This document shows positions 45,442 through 54,703 of a stretch of 64,000 nt of DNA, in pieces; the stretch's first letter is position 1; every line of letters starts with the position of its first letter. A model generated the notes under the pieces. That model did not search any database, was not told where the DNA came from, and worked only from the letters and a program-made list of their open reading frames with translations. The DNA is taken from contig JAOTWS010000001.1 of NCBI GenBank assembly GCA_029862745.1, forward strand, positions 62,001 through 126,000, in the 5' to 3' direction. This stretch comes from Nitrosopumilus sp. (GTDB lineage: Archaea > Thermoproteota > Nitrososphaeria > Nitrososphaerales > Nitrosopumilaceae). The position numbers were made by a program, and so were the translations under genes.

Positions 45442-46178
45442 ATGCAAAATATATGTAAATTGATTGCAGAAAATTCAGACCTTATTAATGGCACAAACGA
45501 TTTTCATGTAGAAGGATTAGAAGATTTTGCAAGTGCATCCACATCAGTTGATGAGATTATTAATGGTGATAGACCATATACGGCAAATGGAATAAACCTG
45601 TTATCACATATGGAATCAAAAATAACAGGGCGCATCTTACCGATGGTCAAGTACGCAAAGCAGTTAATTGGTCACTTACTGCATTTGACTTTTTAATTGA
45701 AAATGAACTGAAATTTATAACAGATTTTGAAAATGCTGATTTTACATATGAGTTTAGAGCAACAAATGAAGATCCTGATCTTAATTCAACAACCCTTGCA
45801 TATGCTGGATACCCTTCTGCACCTGAGAACTATCGTAAAATCATAGTTATTAACACTGATTTTCCATGGACCCCCAATGGAGATTCTATTTAAGGACGGG
45901 AATTAGAAAAGATGGGATTCCATGTACAAAACCTAGATTTTTTGTATAAGACATGGGATCTTGATCAGGTTCTTAGACATGAAAATGGTCACAAGCTTGG
46001 ATTACCCCATTCACCTAACAATCAACGTTTGATGAGTGGTAATTACGAAGTAATGAATGAGTGGATAGATGAAGAGACAGAAGAAAGATTATTGGCAAAA
46101 TATAACAAAAGAAATCTTACAAGCAAGGATCTAGTCAGACTAATTGCACTTTCCAGAAGAAGAACCGAAACGTATTAA
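45442..46178 (+). pseudogene. Matrixin-like metalloprotease, broken
   Basis: Three pieces read as one protein. The first (45442-45696) has DFHVEGLEDFASASTSVD. After a frameshift near 45640 the frame continues as DGQVRKAVNWSLTAFDFLIE. An in-frame TAA (45891-45893) follows NGDSI. Then comes GRELEKMGFHV with the zinc motif RHENGHKLGLPHSPNNQRLM (HExxHxxGxxH plus Met turn). Matrixin-like M10 proteases are frequent extracellular proteins in thaumarchaea. The zinc site is intact, so inactivation looks recent. Confidence 0.7.
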
Positions 46179-46673
46179 AAATTAAAAGTATTTCTTGTTT
46201 TAGATCCTGCATTCCTCCTGTTTTTCATAATATTTAATTTAACCAAAATGATTTCAGCTAGCTTGATGTTATAGATCTATGCAGTATACTCCACTTGGCA
46301 TCAGCTATAAAACTAAAGAGTTCTAGTTGACCCATTAGATGATGATCAAATTGCAGAGGCCTTGTATGAAACTCAGAGTATACCCAAATAATAAAAAATA
46401 CATTTGAATATAGAATTTATGGATCCCTTTGGACCAGTTTTATTCCAAATAATTAATGTAGGATAATAGACTAAATTCAACGCACCATGTGGACGACTTT
46501 AAAATATTATAGTAATATAATTATTCTAAAATAGTGATTATCGATGGTTCATTTTGCAATATTCTTGGTCTCTCTAGACATTTCTAACATTTTTTTGTAT
46601 TTATCTTATTCAAAAAAAATAACTCTCTACATGTAGAGCCTACACCATTATTTCCCAGATACAAATGTGGTAC
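46179..46673. other. Gene-poor gap with gene debris
   Basis: A short frame near 46327-46390 reads VDPLDDDQIAEALYETQS and then stops. It may be the tail of a lost gene. No RNA gene or repeat was recognised. Confidence 0.3.
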
Positions 46674-49322
46674 CTAGTTATGTAGATGTGAAAATATAGA
46701 AAAAAACTCCAAAGCACCGTTTTTTGTTAATTCCTTATTTTTAGTCTGACAATAATTTGTGGTAAAAGTACATTTCGGACACCCTCCCCAAATTTCTCCT
46801 TGTTCAACTAACTTTCTTTGTTTAGGGTCAGATGGACAATCACAGTCAGAAAGCAGTGAATTGCATGTGACAAGAATCTTCTCAAAATTATCATAGACTA
46901 TTTTACTGTATCCGTTGAACCCATCTGATGAGTTGTCATACAGGTATATTGTTCCATTTTCATAATACGAATCAATATCACTTGATTCAGATTTTGTGAT
47001 AATTTTTGCTGCATTGATAAGCACATGGGCCATAGTATGAATTCTGGAGTCAGATGATAATTGCTCAGAGCCACCCGTTTTTAAAACAAACTCTGAAGGG
47101 ATGGTAATACTTACTGCTGAATGCTTTGACTTCCAATTAAAATTCCTCCATGACGAAATATTGGCACCATTATATGCCTCAAAGTTTTCAGTTGACTCAT
47201 TATAGTTTCCTTTAAGATATCCAGTTATTGTTCTACTTAATTCAATTACTCCATAGCGTAGTAGAATTTTCCTAGATTTTACAACAATTTCTTGCCGTAC
47301 AGCATTTTTCTCTGATGTTTGAATTATTGATGTTCTAACTATGGGCATGGTTCTTTTTTGTCTTTCATTTGATTTTTTTAGATATGCCCTTGCACCATTT
47401 TGGGATTTTATTAGAGATGTAACCTCGTAATTTTCTTTATTAAAGTGATACAACGCATTTTGATGTAACTGATAATATCCTATCGGGACTGCTCGCGTAC
47501 CAATCTTTTTTGAATTGTAATATATTGAAATCTCTCCAGATGATCCCCTAAGATTCACACTATTTGCAAAATCAAAGAATTTGGATTTATCATTAGTTGT
47601 AAATGCTTCTTTTTCAATTTCAATTGACTCCATATGTTTATCGGATATGATATGATTTTTCTTATTAATTGGTATAATGTGATCTTGTGTTAAATATTCA
47701 TCAATATGTCGTGCAAAATAATGACATACAGCATCATCTGGATCAAAAACACATATGGCATAAGACTTCTGTCCCATTCTTCCGGCACGACCTATTCTTT
47801 GCACAAAAGAATCATACTCATTTTTAAACGCAGAGATAACAACATCAACATGACCAATATCAATCCCCAACTCCAACGTAGGAGTACACGATAAGGCATC
47901 TAATTCGCCTGCTTTCATCTGAGATTCGTGTAATTTTCTATTATTTTGATCTAATCCACCACGATGTATCTGAATTCTAATTCCATCGTTTGCCTCCTCT
48001 ATATTAGATGCAAGAAATTCTGCATCATTGTGAGAGTTGCTAAAGATCAATTGTGTTGATTTATTTTTAAAACATATGGATGAAATCATCTCCATTGTAA
48101 TCCTTTGTCCATATTTTCTTGGCATTACAAAAAACATGTGCATGTTATGCTTTCGACGAATCTCACTTTTGATGTATGCAAATGATTCTTCAGGTAAATC
48201 AAACATGTTTGAAAAAAATTCCTTAGAATTATCAAGGGTTGCAGATGATCCTACATATTGAACCTTTCCCATGTATCTCTTCATTCTATTTAATACATGG
48301 TAGACATTAGACCCATGAAAACTAGAATAAGAATGGGCCTCATCCATTACAATTATTTTTGCATTCTTAAATAACTCATTCCATTTTTTGTCTTGTAGAA
48401 TTAAATGATAATTGATAAAATCAAAATTTGTTGCAATAATTAATGATTTTTTACTTGAATCTGCAATAATCATATCTTTGTATTCAGAACTTTGTCCGCC
48501 ATGAATTGAGTAAACTGAAACCTTATTTTTTAATCCACATTTGTCTATTAGATTAGATATCTTAGATACTTGATCATCAATTAGTGCATTAAGCGGATAA
48601 ACAAATAACGCAAATACTCCAGGAACCTCATCTTGTGAGATTTTTTGCAATATTGGGATACTAAATGCTTCAGTTTTGCCGGAACCCGTAGGTGCAGAAA
48701 TAATGCAATTGTCTCCTTTTATGATGGAACGAATTGACTGCTCTTGAAATGGTAAAAACCCTGAAAATCCGTATTTTTTAATTCCGTTCAAAATATTGCC
48801 TGACAATACATCATCAAGGCTGTCTACTGAGATTTTATTTGGCTCCGGGGATTTAATATTCTCATAGTATACAATTCCTAAAGTTTCATCCTTATGACCT
48901 TGAACTAGTTCATGAATTATTAGATCATCCTCAATCAGTGATTTTGGAATTCTGCTTATGTCAAAGAGAATTTCTGCAGGTAAGGGAATTTTAGGCTTTG
49001 AAACGATATCTTTTGGCTTTGAATACTCTTTGATCTTGTCTGGAAAATATTCGGTAGGTTCTACTATATCACATCTATGTGGCTCATCAGTTCTTGCGTC
49101 AATTGGGATAAATTTTCCACTTTCTGACTTGAATGCATCATCCCAATAAATTTGAGCACCGCATCCTTTAGAGCAGGACTTTGTTCTACCAGAATAATTC
49201 ATTCCATATGTAGGTCTTTTTGGCATTACTTTTTCAGGATGACACTTTGGGCAAACCCATGGGCCTCCAACATCATCTATATTTTGTGAAAGCTTAGTGT
49301 TACAATCAAAACAAAATTTCAT
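46674..49322 (-). CDS. MrfA/Hrq1-like DEAD-box helicase with zinc clusters
   Basis: This 882-residue helicase has an N-terminal zinc ribbon (CFDCNTKLSQ, CPKC) and a second Cys/His patch (CSKGCGAQIYW, HRC). The helicase core has APTGSGKTEAFS (Walker A), VMDEAHSYSSFHG (motif II), GSSATLDN and VQRIGRAGRMGQKSYA (motif VI). The C-terminus is the DUF1998/MZB-type cluster CDCPSDPK, GCPKCTFTTNYC. DUF1998 is shared with MrfA and Hrq1, which repair crosslinks and other DNA damage. The N-terminal zinc parts are an addition. It stands alone in a gene-poor region. Confidence 0.88.
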   Translation of the reverse strand: MKFCFDCNTKLSQNIDDVGGPWVCPKCHPEKVMPKRPTYGMNYSGRTKSCSKGCGAQIYWDDAFKSESGKFIPIDARTDEPHRCDIVEPTEYFPDKIKEYSKPKDIVSKPKIPLPAEILFDISRIPKSLIEDDLIIHELVQGHKDETLGIVYYENIKSPEPNKISVDSLDDVLSGNILNGIKKYGFSGFLPFQEQSIRSIIKGDNCIISAPTGSGKTEAFSIPILQKISQDEVPGVFALFVYPLNALIDDQVSKISNLIDKCGLKNKVSVYSIHGGQSSEYKDMIIADSSKKSLIIATNFDFINYHLILQDKKWNELFKNAKIIVMDEAHSYSSFHGSNVYHVLNRMKRYMGKVQYVGSSATLDNSKEFFSNMFDLPEESFAYIKSEIRRKHNMHMFFVMPRKYGQRITMEMISSICFKNKSTQLIFSNSHNDAEFLASNIEEANDGIRIQIHRGGLDQNNRKLHESQMKAGELDALSCTPTLELGIDIGHVDVVISAFKNEYDSFVQRIGRAGRMGQKSYAICVFDPDDAVCHYFARHIDEYLTQDHIIPINKKNHIISDKHMESIEIEKEAFTTNDKSKFFDFANSVNLRGSSGEISIYYNSKKIGTRAVPIGYYQLHQNALYHFNKENYEVTSLIKSQNGARAYLKKSNERQKRTMPIVRTSIIQTSEKNAVRQEIVVKSRKILLRYGVIELSRTITGYLKGNYNESTENFEAYNGANISSWRNFNWKSKHSAVSITIPSEFVLKTGGSEQLSSDSRIHTMAHVLINAAKIITKSESSDIDSYYENGTIYLYDNSSDGFNGYSKIVYDNFEKILVTCNSLLSDCDCPSDPKQRKLVEQGEIWGGCPKCTFTTNYCQTKNKELTKNGALEFFSIFSHLHN

Positions 49323-50400
49323 GATTATTTTTTTGATTTAATTTAATATTAATGAATTTAGCACAACCAAAACTTAATCATAATCTACATGAATTTTACT
49401 GAACCCTCTCTTTATGAAACTAAGACTTCGAATCTTTCTTTGAATTCTGAAAAATGTTCTAATGTTCCTTATAACATAGAAAGATCGGAGTATCGGTATT
49501 AGCTAGTAAATGTACTCTCATAGTGTAGGTAATTATTACAAACTTTTCAACTAGGATGTAATTTTACTAAAGATGATTTTAAAAATTATTGGATACAATT
49601 AACAACACTGACAAAATTTTCTATCTGATAACTTTAGTTTTCTTTTCAAATACCTCGATCATTTTGTTTACAATATTCTCCATCATGCATCTTATATTCT
49701 ACTAATATTTTCTTCACTTTGTTCATTGTGGTATTAGTAACTTGTAGTTGTGATATCCAAATGTTTTCCAAATAAACAAATCACAATAAACCCAGATTTG
49801 GTAATTCATTAGCAATCCTGGATATCCAAATGTTGTTGTAAGTAATGAAAATAGAATAGTTACACAGTGAAATAAAACTAGTTTTCATTTTGCTTAGTTT
49901 TTAAAAATATTTAGATTAATGCAAGAAATTATCTATGTACAAACATTTAGATTGTCAATCTAACAGTTTTACTAGATCAAATCATTTTTTATCAGAAAGT
50001 CAAGAAAAATCTTGTACCCGTAGATATGCAAGAATTTCAATAAATACAATCCTAATTATTGTCAACAAAAATATTATTTTTATATGATCTAAATCATGTT
50101 AGAAAGCTCATAAAAAATTCTATGGATGTGATTTTTATTCATTTTTGACATTTTCACATTTTCACATTTTATTTTACCATCAATTTAATAACAGGGTTTA
50201 TGTTCCTGTGGAATGCTCAGACAATACAGAATTGATAACTATAAGAAAACCAAAATGACTTTTCTGATATATTGTCTAAACTTTCTGAAAGATATCAAAA
50301 GAATCATCTGATCGGAGGAGTTCCAAATAATGATCTCAAGATTTGATTTACAGTAGATTATCATTTTGTGTAGTAATATTTAATACTGAATTTTCGGTCA
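49323..50400. other. Gene-poor gap (1.1 kb)
   Basis: No credible ORF occurs here on either strand. It contains a 14-base direct repeat (49752-49765 and 49821-49834) and a short tandem run of CATTTT(CA) units near 50148-50168. Base composition is more A/T-rich than nearby genes. Confidence 0.45.
49752..49834. repeat. Direct repeat GATATCCAAATGTT, 69-base period
   Basis: The 14-base sequence GATATCCAAATGTT occurs at 49752-49765 and again at 49821-49834 in the large gene-poor gap. The stretch between the copies is not repeated. It may mark a deletion or insertion scar, or a binding-site pair. Confidence 0.4.
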
Positions 50401-50754
50401 ATGATGATCATAATGAGCAAAGTATTGGCAATACTTGTACTCCTGTTTACTTTTGGCGTTGGTCTTGCATATGCAGAACCACTTGATGATACAAATGTCG
50501 CCATACTCAATCTCAATGGGACCTCTACTACTGTTGAAATGACATGGAATCATGATGATGAGGTGGCAAAATATAAAATAGGATGTGTAAGCTGCATGCC
50601 AAACATCACTGAATTTACATCTGAGAATAGCATCACAATGGATGGTATCACTTCTTTTCCAAACACTACAAACGCAATGCTGTACATAATTGCATATGAT
50701 GTTAATGATGAAATAATTCACGCAAAGCAGTTACTTGTTAGTCTTGAACAATAA
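50401..50754 (+). CDS. Secreted small beta-domain protein
   Basis: The 117-residue protein starts at ATG 50401 or 50413 (MSKVLAILVLLFTFGVGLAY), with a signal peptide cleaved near AEP. The mature part looks like a fibronectin-III or Ig-like strand pattern (TTVEMTWNHDDEVAKYKIG) and has two Cys in GCVSCMPNI. It is probably extracellular. A TATA-like ATATTTAATAC lies about 20-30 bases upstream. Confidence 0.6.
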   Translation: MMIIMSKVLAILVLLFTFGVGLAYAEPLDDTNVAILNLNGTSTTVEMTWNHDDEVAKYKIGCVSCMPNITEFTSENSITMDGITSFPNTTNAMLYIIAYDVNDEIIHAKQLLVSLEQ

Positions 50755-51494
50755 ATAATTATTTTCTACGCTGTCCAGACATATTCGGACTTTTTATCTA
50801 ATTATATTTTAGTGACTTTTCGGTAAATAGTATATTATCCAATCAATTTTTGGTAGATGGCTTTATACAATGTCCAATAAAGTCCAAATTTGTCCACTAA
50901 TACCAAATACTATCCAACTGGTTTGTCTAAAAATATTATAAAATGTCCAGTTTAGTCCACAAACATCAAAGAAAGTACAAAACACAGGTCACTGAGTAAA
51001 ACATTAGAAGAACTTGTGAGTTTTAAATTGAGTATGCAGCAACATGCAAGATAGATAAACAACATCTGAAGAAAACAAAACTGGAAAAAAGGAATAGATT
51101 TTTTGGTTAATTTTCCATTGGATCATCCCACTGTCGAATCTGAAGCATTTCGCCCAAGAGCATAATTGTTTGAATTGATTACAATAGTCAAACTAGTGAT
51201 AAAACTAGTCCTAGTGCCAATAAATGAGATATTGAGAATATTTAGACATTTAGAATAATGTTAATTTTGTTTAAATCATTTTGAATTAAAATTAGTATTT
51301 TAACTGCGATAGAACTCACTCAAATTAGCACTAGTTTTAATTTTAAACACTACTCATATATCAAAAAGTTACAAACAATATATGAGAATGATTTTAACTC
51401 AACAATGTAATAAAGGTGGAAAAGAATTCCAAGAAGGGTGTCTTGTGATTACTTATGTATAGTACAGGATTATTAAAAGAATGGAGGGATAAAC
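50755..51494. other. Gene-poor gap with clustered GTCCA motifs
   Basis: Six GTCCA copies lie at 50773, 50872, 50882, 50892, 50945 and 50955 (first base of each). ATGTCCA is followed by AGTCCA twice. GTCCAGACATATTCGGAC (50773-50790) is a partial palindrome. No ORF was found. Promoter for the gene at 51495 is probably in the right part. Confidence 0.45.
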
Positions 51495-51929
51495 ATGCAG
51501 AAATTAGATAGTAAAGAAATAGACAAATTCATCCCAGATCCAAAAATTCCAATTAGAATTGCCTTTATGAAATCTACTCATTTGCCCGCTGTTATTTCCC
51601 TTTGGTATGTTTGTAAGGATGGCAAAATTTACTGTGCCACACAAAAAACGGCAAAGATTGTTTTGTATCTTCAAAAAAATCCTGTATGTGGATTTGAGAT
51701 AGCAGCAGACAAACCACCATACAAAGGAATACGTGGCGAGGGAACTGTCCAAATTTTAAATGAAAAAGGGGCTCAGATATTAGATCTTTTGATAGGCAAG
51801 TATTTGGGAGAGAAAGAGTCAACACTGTCTAAATTTTTGAAAAGTAATTCCAAGGATGAAGTTGCAATTGAGATCACTCCACAGAAAATACTTCATTATG
51901 ACTATTCTAAAAGAATGAAGGATGCATGA
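51495..51929 (+). CDS. Pyridoxamine 5'-phosphate oxidase-like (PPOX) FMN-binding protein
   Basis: This 144-residue protein has the PPOX split-barrel pattern: HLPAVISLWYVCKDGKIYCA, then TAKIVLYLQKNPVCGFEIAA and GIRGEGTVQIL. Archaeal members bind FMN or F420 and often act as oxidoreductases of unknown substrate. A GGAGG-like site (51484-51488) precedes ATG 51495. The tiny zinc-ribbon gene follows 4 bases after its stop. Confidence 0.8.
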   Translation: MQKLDSKEIDKFIPDPKIPIRIAFMKSTHLPAVISLWYVCKDGKIYCATQKTAKIVLYLQKNPVCGFEIAADKPPYKGIRGEGTVQILNEKGAQILDLLIGKYLGEKESTLSKFLKSNSKDEVAIEITPQKILHYDYSKRMKDA

Positions 51930-51933
51930 TAAC

Positions 51934-52071
51934 ATGATAAAAGATCAAGGCTGCCCTACATGTGGTTCCAAAAACTTTGGAAATTTGGAGATGAAAAAAA
52001 ATAATGACGGTGCTGCAACATGGAAAAAGCAATGCTACAACTGCAAAAAATTCTGGTACTCAGAATATTAA
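51934..52071 (+). CDS. Small zinc-ribbon protein (45 aa)
   Basis: ATG 51934 opens MIKDQGCPTCGSKNFG. The second pair is in KQCYNCKKFWYSEY. CxxC-x25-CxxC forms a ribbon similar to those of transposase or TFIIS-like zinc beta-ribbons. It lies 4 bases after the PPOX gene and is probably co-transcribed with it. Confidence 0.65.
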   Translation: MIKDQGCPTCGSKNFGNLEMKKNNDGAATWKKQCYNCKKFWYSEY

Positions 52072-52265
52072 AATAAATTATTACAGATTTTATTTGACAC
52101 TAAAAATGCGCTACTAGTTAAAATGTAGTAAACGTAAATAACATCATAGGGTTGTAAGTAGTTCTAAGAAAAAATGCATGTGTGTCTTCAATGTTACAGA
52201 TGTAATGATTGAGGAGATAACCATATAGTAATTACGTAATCGTATTACTTGAAAAAGCAGTTTGA

Positions 52266-52436
52266 ACTTGGACGTTAAAATATAGGCCAGATCTTAATAA
52301 TGATACTAAGCTTTCGGAGATTTTTTACAGTGATGATATCCAGATTTTCATAAATCATGTGTTGAGTATTTTAGATATTTCTAGAAATCAAGTTTCAGAC
52401 TCTAATGAATCAATATTAATAAAAATTGAAAAGTAA
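52266..52436 (+). pseudogene. Open reading frame without a start codon
   Basis: A 56-codon frame (WTLKYRPDLNNDTKLSEIF, later DISRNQVSDSNESILIKIEK) has clear protein-like composition but no start codon, and an in-frame TGA precedes it. It is probably the 3' end of a lost gene. Confidence 0.3.
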
Positions 52437-52481
52437 CCAGTCATCATGACTAGTGTAGTTAATCTTACAAAAAACTTATTA

Positions 52482-52501
52482 AATGTAATATACATTACAT
52501 T
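52482..52501 (+). promoter_or_regulatory. Palindromic operator over the hsp20 TATA region
   Basis: AATGTAAT and ATTACATT form perfect 8-base arms around ATAC. The palindrome lies 14-33 bases upstream of ATG 52515, covering the position expected for the TATA box of a leaderless promoter. A dimeric repressor bound here would block TBP, fitting a heat-shock or stress gene. Confidence 0.6.
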
Positions 52502-52514
52502 ATAGTGATCAAAT

Positions 52515-53006
52515 ATGTGGTTTGATACCGAATTTGACAAAATGTTTCAAAGACTGTCGAACCGCTTTTTTACTCCGGACGACGTCATTGAAACCCCAAG
52601 TAATGGCCAAGTCCAGACTTTTGGACCATATTACTATGGCTATCAGATGACCGTAGGCCCTGATGGAAAAGCCCATGTAAAAGAATGGGGAAATGTTAGA
52701 CCAAATACACCAGTAGCTATTGGTGAATCAGGTACTAGACAGCCTGCAGTTGATGAGATATTTGATGAAAAGGCAAGGATTCTCAAGTTGGTAGCTGAGA
52801 TGCCAGGAATTGAAAAATCGGACATCAAAGTAAATATTGCAAAAGGGGTAATTGACCTAACTGCAGAACATGGTGAACGAAAATATCATTGCAGTGTACC
52901 TCTAAAGTACAAAGTAGATGAAAACTCTGCTAAGGCAAACTATGCAAATGGTATTCTTGAGGTCCAGATTAAAGTACCTGAGGAGAAAACAATCCCTGTG
53001 ATTTAG
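52515..53006 (+). CDS. Hsp20/alpha-crystallin small heat shock protein
   Basis: This 163-residue protein has an N-terminal variable region (FDKMFQRLSNRFF, then a Gly/Tyr-rich part) and an alpha-crystallin domain (about 85-155: VDEIFDEKARILKLVAEMPG, HCSVPLKY, NGILEVQIKVPE). It ends with the I-x-I/V-like tail (TIPVI). Small heat shock proteins hold unfolding clients. It heads a two-gene transcript with the small membrane protein at 53028. Confidence 0.92.
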   Translation: MWFDTEFDKMFQRLSNRFFTPDDVIETPSNGQVQTFGPYYYGYQMTVGPDGKAHVKEWGNVRPNTPVAIGESGTRQPAVDEIFDEKARILKLVAEMPGIEKSDIKVNIAKGVIDLTAEHGERKYHCSVPLKYKVDENSAKANYANGILEVQIKVPEEKTIPVI

Positions 53007-53027
53007 AAGAAAGGAGGTGAAAACTCA

Positions 53028-53231
53028 ATGTCAAGCACTGAACTCAAAAACAAAACACAAAGCATCTGGAACAAGATGGTACATGCACCTTTTAAGAAGG
53101 TAGTTGCATTTGATCTTCTATGCATGGCAATGGGAATGCCAATAGGTGCAGGGATTCTAGCAGCACTACTTTATGGTGCAAAACCTCTTGAAGAGCCAAT
53201 ACAAATGGCAATGAAAGTACTAGTTGGATAG
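53028..53231 (+). CDS. Small membrane protein sharing KMVHAPFKKVV (paralogue 2)
   Basis: This 67-residue protein begins at ATG 53028 after a strong AGGAGGTG site. Motif: SIWNKMVHAPFKKVVAFDLL, then a hydrophobic stretch (CMAMGMPIGAGILAALLYG) and a short amphipathic tail (PIQMAMKVLVG). It is 21 bases after hsp20, so co-transcribed. Its paralogue is next to the multicopper oxidase. Role unknown, possibly a membrane stress factor. Confidence 0.7.
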   Translation: MSSTELKNKTQSIWNKMVHAPFKKVVAFDLLCMAMGMPIGAGILAALLYGAKPLEEPIQMAMKVLVG

Positions 53232-53513
53232 AAATTCCAGATAAGTCTTGCAGAAAATGTTTGACTAGTTGGGAAGTAAGGAGAAACCAGTTATCGCAGT
53301 TTCTCCTGAATTATTTTTTTGTCCCAAGTACATACATATACTTCAATTCGTTTATCAGGTAGATTGCATCTGGGAGCAGGATAAACCTTTCAATTTTATT
53401 AATTGATGAAAAATCAGGCAAAACACTACTGATAGATAAATTTTGTATGATTATTCCTTAAAACATGATCTTATGAATCATGTTAGAACCCAGTCTAATG
53501 AAATTTAGAAACC

Positions 53514-53909
53514 ATGTCAAAGTATTTACTAAAATACATGAAATTTATTTGTATAAATAAATTGAAAATATCTGCAGTAACTTTTTTTGTAAAGAATATG
53601 GATTTAGCAGTAAAATTTTATTCAAATATTCCGGGATTTGAGATTGTATATAGCAGTCCAGAAACAAAATTTGTTACTTTCAAGATAGAAAACCAGTTTC
53701 TCAACTTGGAGCACAATCAAAATGAAGCATGTGATTTTGGAAGGATTATTTTACATGTTAAAGATGTTGACAAGACATATCATCATTTAAAACAATCTGC
53801 ATTTTCGGGTAGAATTGAGACAGTACCAACTGACGCAAGATGGGGTGAGAGATTTTTCTATATACGAGATCCAGACAATCATCAAATTGCAATTGCAACA
53901 CCTCTCTGA
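53514..53909 (+). CDS. Glyoxalase/VOC-family protein
   Basis: This 131-residue protein has one VOC domain: AVTFFVKNMDLAVKFYSNIPGFEIV, then HVKDVDKTYHHLK and FFYIRDPDNHQIAIATPL. Metal ligands would be His/Glu in those strands. ATG 53514 or ATG 53538 are possible starts. The family includes glyoxalase I, dioxygenases and resistance proteins, so the substrate is open. Confidence 0.8.
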   Translation: MSKYLLKYMKFICINKLKISAVTFFVKNMDLAVKFYSNIPGFEIVYSSPETKFVTFKIENQFLNLEHNQNEACDFGRIILHVKDVDKTYHHLKQSAFSGRIETVPTDARWGERFFYIRDPDNHQIAIATPL

Positions 53910-54073
53910 TTCTAAAAATAATCAAGTTGATACTCCAGACTAAATATGCTGTTTCCACGTAGGATACGTTTTATTTTACCTTCTATAACTCCGTGTACGT
54001 TGTGCTGGAGAGAGATATTTAGTGAGTTGGATTTAGCAACATCGTGGAAACATGAATTTTAAAAATATACGTT

Positions 54074-54703
54074 TTATGAGATAATTACATTTCTTAATTC
54101 ATCTAGCGAGTTAACCAAAAAATCAGGATTTTCTTTTATTAGTGCATCCTTTGTGTTATACCCCCATGTAACTGCAATTGACTTAATTCCAGATTTTCTG
54201 GCAGCCTCTATATCTCTCACTTCATCACACACATAAAATACTTCATTTTTGTCTACATGTCTTTGTTTTATGATCTTGTTGATAATGTGACTCTTTCCAA
54301 ATACACTTTTTCCAGTACGGATAAAATCAAAAAAATCCAATTCATTCTTATCAAGAAACTGCTTCACATTTTCCTGTGTGTTTGATGTTAAAATTCCTAT
54401 TTGGAAATGCTCGTCATGATATAGTTCAGACAATAGTGGGGAAATATTTACTGTTGGTGTCATGTTGGTTATCTCCTTGTTTATTTCTGAATGTATTTTC
54501 TTTATCCATGATGGAAGTTTGAAGATGGAAATTCCAAGATATGAAAGAATTTCTCTTGGCTTCTTTCCTTGCAGATATGGGATGTCTTCCTTTGTGACTT
54601 TTTTGTAGCCAAAATGTTCCGCATGATCGTTGACTATCTTAACAACAGAATTCAAGGTATCTGCAATAGTTCCATCAAAATCAAAAATGATAGTATTACT
54701 CAT
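54074..54703 (-). CDS. HAD-family phosphatase (phosphoglycolate phosphatase-like)
   Basis: This 209-residue HAD hydrolase has motif I FDFDGTIADTL, motif II ILTSNTQ and motif III/IV with VCDEVRDIEAARKSG. It resembles phosphoglycolate and related small-molecule phosphatases (cap type C1). It overlaps the flavoprotein gene by 8 bases and is probably translated with it. Confidence 0.85.
   Translation of the reverse strand: MSNTIIFDFDGTIADTLNSVVKIVNDHAEHFGYKKVTKEDIPYLQGKKPREILSYLGISIFKLPSWIKKIHSEINKEITNMTPTVNISPLLSELYHDEHFQIGILTSNTQENVKQFLDKNELDFFDFIRTGKSVFGKSHIINKIIKQRHVDKNEVFYVCDEVRDIEAARKSGIKSIAVTWGYNTKDALIKENPDFLVNSLDELRNVIIS

Noticed and set aside
50398-50721. A 107-codon minus-strand ORF opposite the secreted protein
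   Set aside because: It is the antisense frame of 50401-50754, which has a clear signal peptide. The antisense product is Cys/His-rich only by codon complement.
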